A stretch of 8,584 bases of DNA from Chloroflexota bacterium. GTDB lineage: Bacteria > Chloroflexota > Ktedonobacteria > Ktedonobacterales > Ktedonobacteraceae. The stretch spans positions 1-8,584 of the forward strand of contig CADDZH010000150.1 in assembly GCA_902812455.1 (NCBI GenBank), written 5' to 3'. A program made the translations under genes and the position numbers. The notes beneath the pieces are model-generated. The model was not told the DNA's origin. It saw only the letters and a program-made list of their open reading frames with translations, and did no database searches. Of this stretch, positions 5,575-8,584 are shown piece after piece. Numbering within the stretch: the stretch's first letter is position 1; every line of letters starts with the position of its first letter.

Positions 5575-8108
5575 CAGGAAAGCCCTCCTTTCGCAGGAAT
5601 ACCTGAGAATCTGTCTTCGGTATGGATCTCTACCGGCGGCATCCCTGCCGGGTCCCATTTGATCAGGCGCGTTGGCCAGGGCGCGGGCGCATCAACCGGC
5701 GTCACACGAGGCGGTTGTGTGCGATTATCCTGCAGCGCCTTCAACGCCTTGAGCACCTTGTCGGCTGTGATCGGCACCTCGTCGATGCGCACGCCAACCG
5801 CATCATAGATGGCGTTAGCAATGGCGGGCATGACGGGGTTGATCGGCCCCTGCCCTGCCTCTTTGGCCCCGAAAGGCCCTTCGAGATCGGGCCGCTCAAC
5901 CAGGATGGTCTCGATCTCCGGCGTCTCCATTGTAGTAGGAAGCTTATAGTCAAGGAGCGAGGGAATTTTGTGCCGTCCCTTGCGGAAGATTTGCTGCTCC
6001 ATAACGGCTTCGCCAAAGCCCATATAGGCGCTGCCTTCTACCTGCCCGGCCACCAGCAAGGGATTGATAGCCTGCCCGGTATCATGTGCCAGCCAGAGCT
6101 TCTCTACGGTCACCTCGCCTGTCTCTGTATCGACGGCTACCTGCGCCACACCTGCCGAGTATGAGTAAGCCGGTGAAGGGCCAACGCCCGAGCCTTTGTA
6201 ATCCCCATGGATATCGTCGGGCGGCGCATATGAACCAGAGGATACCAGGGCGCCAAAACGAGCCTCGGCAAGCTGCACAGCCGCCTCAAAAGGCAGCGCT
6301 ACCCCTGGATCGTTCTCATCATAGATAAAGCCATCTTCTGTGTAGAGACGCTCAACTGGAACGTGCAAGCGATCCGAGACGGCCTCGAAAAGCTGTTCTT
6401 TCAACTTGCGCGCGGCGAAGATAGCGGCATTGCCCGCCATAAAGGTCACGCGGCTGGAGTAGGAGCCGAGGTCAACCGGCGTGAGGCTCGTATCCGCCGT
6501 CTCCAGGTGGATGCGTTCGGGATCAATACCCAGTTCTTCTGCTACGACATAGGCAAGAATGGATGTTGATCCCTGGCCAATATCGGTTGCGCCACAATAG
6601 ACGGTCACACCACCGCCTCGATCCAGGCGAATCTGTACAGCGGAGTGCGGCAAATCGTTCCAGTAGATGGGTTTGCCGGCGCCACAGATATAGGTTGAAG
6701 CCGCTATGCCCATGCCACGCCTGATCGAAGATTGACTGGTTGCTGGTTCGCTGGTTCCGTCCGGATTGGTGGTTTCGGTTTTGGCGGCATGGAACTCGTT
6801 CCAGCCAGAGCGCTCGATCACCTTGTCCAGGCATTCGCCAAGCGCGCAGCTTGTAATGCGCAAACCGTTGACGGTGCGTGAGTAAGGTTCAACCAGGTTG
6901 CGGCGCCGCAGTTCCACAGGGTCGATGTGCAGGTCTTGCGCGATCTTATCCAGGTGTACTTCCACCGCGAAACGGGGTTGGGGAGTGCCGTGACCGCGTT
7001 TTGGCCCGCAGGGCGGCTTGTTGGTGAAGAGGCGCATCCCCTCGAATTTGTAGCAAGGCAGCTTATAGGTCACAGTTTGCAGCGCACCAGTGTAGTACGT
7101 CGTCGCGATGCCATATGAGCCATACGCGCCGCCATCGAGGAAGGAGCGGAAGTGCATGGCAGTCAGCGTGCCGTCGCGCTTGACACCGGTCTTGATCCAC
7201 ATCTTGACCGGGTGACGGCCACGATGGATCAAAAAGACCTCTTCGCGTGTGCAGGTGATCTTGACCGGTCGCCCGGTGCGACGCGAGAGTTCAGCCGCAC
7301 AGATTTCGTGCGAAAATGGATCGCTCTTCCCGCCAAAACCGCCGCCAACATTGGGCGCAATGACCCGTATATGCGACTGCGGTATCCCTAACACCTTGCT
7401 CACTTCGCGATGCACATAGTGCGGAGTCTGCGTCGATGACCACAGGGTGAGCTTGCCACCTACGGGGTCGCTCGGATTAGGCTCCCAGTTGGCCACGCAG
7501 GCATGAGCCTCAATCGGAGCATGGTTGTTGCCCTCATAATAGAACCAGTCCTCGCGGATATAATCTGCCTCCCCAAAACCGGCCTCCATATCGCCAAATT
7601 CATACGAGACAGCTTTGTGAATGTTGCCAATGCGCGCCTCGTCGTTGATCTTAACCTCCGGGTGCGCCAGAGCTTCCTCGATGCTCATGAGCGCGGGCAG
7701 CACCTCGTACTCTACGTCGATAAGCTCCATTGCTTCATCGAGCACGTCGGGATCGACAGCAGCCACAGCCGCAACGGGGTCGCCAACATAGCGCACCTTG
7801 TCTATCGCCAGCGCGTACTCGTCCTGGCTGGAGGGAAGAATACCGTATTTCTGTGGTAAATCCTGGCCTACGATGACAGCCAGCACACCCGGAAGGGCCA
7901 GCGCCTTGCTCGTATCAATCGAAATGATCCGCGCATGGGGATGAGGAGAGCGCAAAAGCCGCCCGTAGAGCATACGGGGGAGCATGATATCGTCGGCATA
8001 CAGGGCGCGCCCGGTCACTTTGCCGTAAGCGTCAACTTTCGGGCGCGGGGTGCCGACAACTTTATAAGAACGGGCCTTTTTCGTCCCATTAAGCTGTTGT
8101 ATAGCCAC
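5574..8108 (-). CDS. Molybdopterin-binding catalytic subunit, xanthine oxidase family (4-hydroxybenzoyl-CoA reductase-like)
   Basis: The 844-residue large subunit carrying the molybdopterin-cytosine-dinucleotide active site. Visible landmarks are GRALYADD (33-40) and RSPHPHARI (53-61) in the N-terminal hammerhead domain, TQTPH (226-230), the Mo-site GGGFGGK (255-261), CGPKRGHGTPQPRF (367-380), TDIGQGST (508-515), the DLGSYSSR region (546-553), AINP and GQVEGSAYMGFGEA (680-701), and GAKEAGQGP (747-755). At this last motif the family normally has a catalytic Glu (GxKxxxE); here Q753 appears to occupy that position. The CO-dehydrogenase CSFR loop is absent. Relative to HcrA (about 769 residues) there is a Thr/Ser-rich insert near 443-462 and a roughly 50-residue C-terminal extension. 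The GTG start at 8108 was chosen because AGGAGG lies six bases upstream; it overlaps the end of the [2Fe-2S] gene by 20 bases. Upstream in-frame codons lie inside that gene. The substrate is not determined. Confidence 0.94.
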   Translation of the reverse strand: MAIQQLNGTKKARSYKVVGTPRPKVDAYGKVTGRALYADDIMLPRMLYGRLLRSPHPHARIISIDTSKALALPGVLAVIVGQDLPQKYGILPSSQDEYALAIDKVRYVGDPVAAVAAVDPDVLDEAMELIDVEYEVLPALMSIEEALAHPEVKINDEARIGNIHKAVSYEFGDMEAGFGEADYIREDWFYYEGNNHAPIEAHACVANWEPNPSDPVGGKLTLWSSTQTPHYVHREVSKVLGIPQSHIRVIAPNVGGGFGGKSDPFSHEICAAELSRRTGRPVKITCTREEVFLIHRGRHPVKMWIKTGVKRDGTLTAMHFRSFLDGGAYGSYGIATTYYTGALQTVTYKLPCYKFEGMRLFTNKPPCGPKRGHGTPQPRFAVEVHLDKIAQDLHIDPVELRRRNLVEPYSRTVNGLRITSCALGECLDKVIERSGWNEFHAAKTETTNPDGTSEPATSQSSIRRGMGIAASTYICGAGKPIYWNDLPHSAVQIRLDRGGGVTVYCGATDIGQGSTSILAYVVAEELGIDPERIHLETADTSLTPVDLGSYSSRVTFMAGNAAIFAARKLKEQLFEAVSDRLHVPVERLYTEDGFIYDENDPGVALPFEAAVQLAEARFGALVSSGSYAPPDDIHGDYKGSGVGPSPAYSYSAGVAQVAVDTETGEVTVEKLWLAHDTGQAINPLLVAGQVEGSAYMGFGEAVMEQQIFRKGRHKIPSLLDYKLPTTMETPEIETILVERPDLEGPFGAKEAGQGPINPVMPAIANAIYDAVGVRIDEVPITADKVLKALKALQDNRTQPPRVTPVDAPAPWPTRLIKWDPAGMPPVEIHTEDRFSGIPAKGGLS
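5584..5590 (-). promoter_or_regulatory. Shine-Dalgarno deciding the FAD subunit start
   Basis: AAGGAGG on the minus strand, nine bases before ATG at 5574-5572. It lies inside the last codons of the molybdenum subunit gene and fixes the downstream start at the TGATG stop/start overlap, excluding the longer in-frame start at 5658. Confidence 0.85.
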
Positions 8109-8584
8109 CTGGCACCTCCTCTTGTGTATTGTCCATACGCTCAGCCGCCGCTTCGACAGCCTCATAGATTTTCGTGTAGCCGGTGCAGCGGCAGAGATTG
8201 CCGGCAACCGCTTCTTTTATCTGCTCGCGTGTAGGATGCGGATGATCGCGCAGCAAAGCCACACCGGAAAGCAGTATGCCGGGCGTACAATAGCCGCACT
8301 GGGCTGCGCCTAATTCAGCAAACGTTTCCTGCAGCGGGTGCAGCTTTCCGTTCTGCTCCAGGCCTTCGATAGTGGTAATCTCGCAGTCCTGCACCTCTAG
8401 CGGCAAGGTGAGGCACGAAAGAACAGGCTGGCCGTCGATGAGAACTGTGCAAGCGCCGCATTCTCCCAGCTCGCAGCCGTGCTTTGTCCCGATCAGCCCC
8501 AGATCTTCGCGCAACACCTCTAACAGCGTATGATGCGGTAATACAGCGACTTCACGACGTTCACCATTGACATGTAAGGTGATC
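8089..8584 (-). CDS. [2Fe-2S] subunit of molybdenum hydroxylase (partial, N-terminus outside window)
   Basis: The small iron-sulfur subunit, 164 residues visible. The reading frame stays open to the right edge and begins with ITLHVNGERREV, the usual first beta-strand of the family, so only a few N-terminal residues are missing. The GTG at 8517 is therefore not the start. The plant-ferredoxin-type cluster ligands are C37, C42, C45 and C57 of the visible part (GCELGECGAC, then C57); the second, helical-domain cluster uses C96 and C99 (QCGYCTPG) and C131 and C133 (LCRCTGY). These two clusters carry electrons between the Mo site and the FAD subunit. The gene comes first in the cassette, overlaps the molybdenum subunit gene by 20 bases, and carries that gene's ribosome site within its own coding sequence. 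Length is consistent with HcrC/CoxS-type subunits. Any promoter lies beyond the window. Confidence 0.95.
   Translation of the reverse strand, partial: ITLHVNGERREVAVLPHHTLLEVLREDLGLIGTKHGCELGECGACTVLIDGQPVLSCLTLPLEVQDCEITTIEGLEQNGKLHPLQETFAELGAAQCGYCTPGILLSGVALLRDHPHPTREQIKEAVAGNLCRCTGYTKIYEAVEAAAERMDNTQEEVPGGYTTA
8115..8120 (-). promoter_or_regulatory. Shine-Dalgarno deciding the molybdenum subunit start
   Basis: A perfect AGGAGG on the minus strand, six bases before the GTG at 8108-8106. It lies within the last codons of the [2Fe-2S] subunit gene and supports this GTG as the start of the catalytic subunit despite the absence of a nearby in-frame ATG. Confidence 0.8.

Noticed and set aside
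5575..5658. Longer N-terminus for the FAD subunit from the ATG at 5658
   Set aside because: The extra 28 residues overlap the molybdenum subunit gene, do not look like the family, and lack the strong ribosome site that precedes 5574.
5622..6164. Plus-strand open frame opposite the molybdenum subunit
   Set aside because: Antisense to a strongly conserved gene region; Arg/His/Leu-rich translation typical of a shadow frame.
8109..8207. Longer N-terminus for the molybdenum subunit from 8207
   Set aside because: The extra 33 basic residues are the wrong frame of the [2Fe-2S] gene; AGGAGG six bases before GTG 8108 fits better.
4594..8584. Aerobic carbon monoxide dehydrogenase (coxMSL)
   Set aside because: The large subunit lacks the CSFR active-site loop, and the FAD subunit has a [4Fe-4S] loop that CO dehydrogenase lacks.
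1..8584. CRISPR array, tRNA, rRNA, insertion sequence or riboswitch
   Set aside because: No spaced direct repeats, cloverleaf, transposase or long terminal inverted repeats were seen by eye; the gaps between genes are all under 100 bases.

Overview
The window reads as a compact, moderately GC-rich bacterial chromosome segment. Nearly all of it is coding, and all but one gene lie on the minus strand. No mobile elements, CRISPR arrays or RNA genes are visible. Gene content and style (a molybdenum-hydroxylase cassette, a PaaK-like ligase, a long-tailed AI-2E-family membrane protein, GTG starts and strong AGGAGG ribosome sites) would fit an aerobic soil or thermophilic member of Chloroflexota such as Ktedonobacteria. 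This placement is a low-confidence impression; no marker gene is present.

Layout, from the right edge in the direction of minus-strand transcription. (1) 8584-4594 encodes a three-subunit molybdenum enzyme of the xanthine oxidase family: a [2Fe-2S] subunit cut by the window edge, a molybdopterin subunit and an FAD subunit. The genes overlap and have strong Shine-Dalgarno sequences. The FAD subunit carries an extra four-cysteine loop whose 16/8/9 spacing matches the [4Fe-4S] loop of 4-hydroxybenzoyl-CoA reductase. The enzyme therefore looks closer to aryl-CoA reductases than to CO or xanthine dehydrogenases. (2) 4571-3294, only 22 bases downstream, encodes a phenylacetate-CoA-ligase-like adenylating enzyme. 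The simplest joint reading is that the ligase makes an aromatic (or other) acyl-CoA which the molybdenum enzyme reduces or hydroxylates. (3) After a 94-base gap with a good -10 box, 3199-612 holds an AI-2E-family membrane protein and a homoserine O-acetyltransferase (metX) sharing one base (TAGTG). (4) A perfect 8-bp hairpin lies between metX and a convergent plus-strand gene at 2-550. That gene encodes a YdjM-like membrane protein with a C-terminal zinc-knuckle/HNH-like domain.

The most interesting points are the apparent Glu-to-Gln change at the expected catalytic glutamate position of the molybdenum subunit (Q753), the [4Fe-4S] loop coupled to a neighbouring CoA ligase, and the unusual membrane-protein/HNH-like fusion at the left edge. 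The substrate of the molybdenum enzyme and ligase cannot be read from sequence alone.
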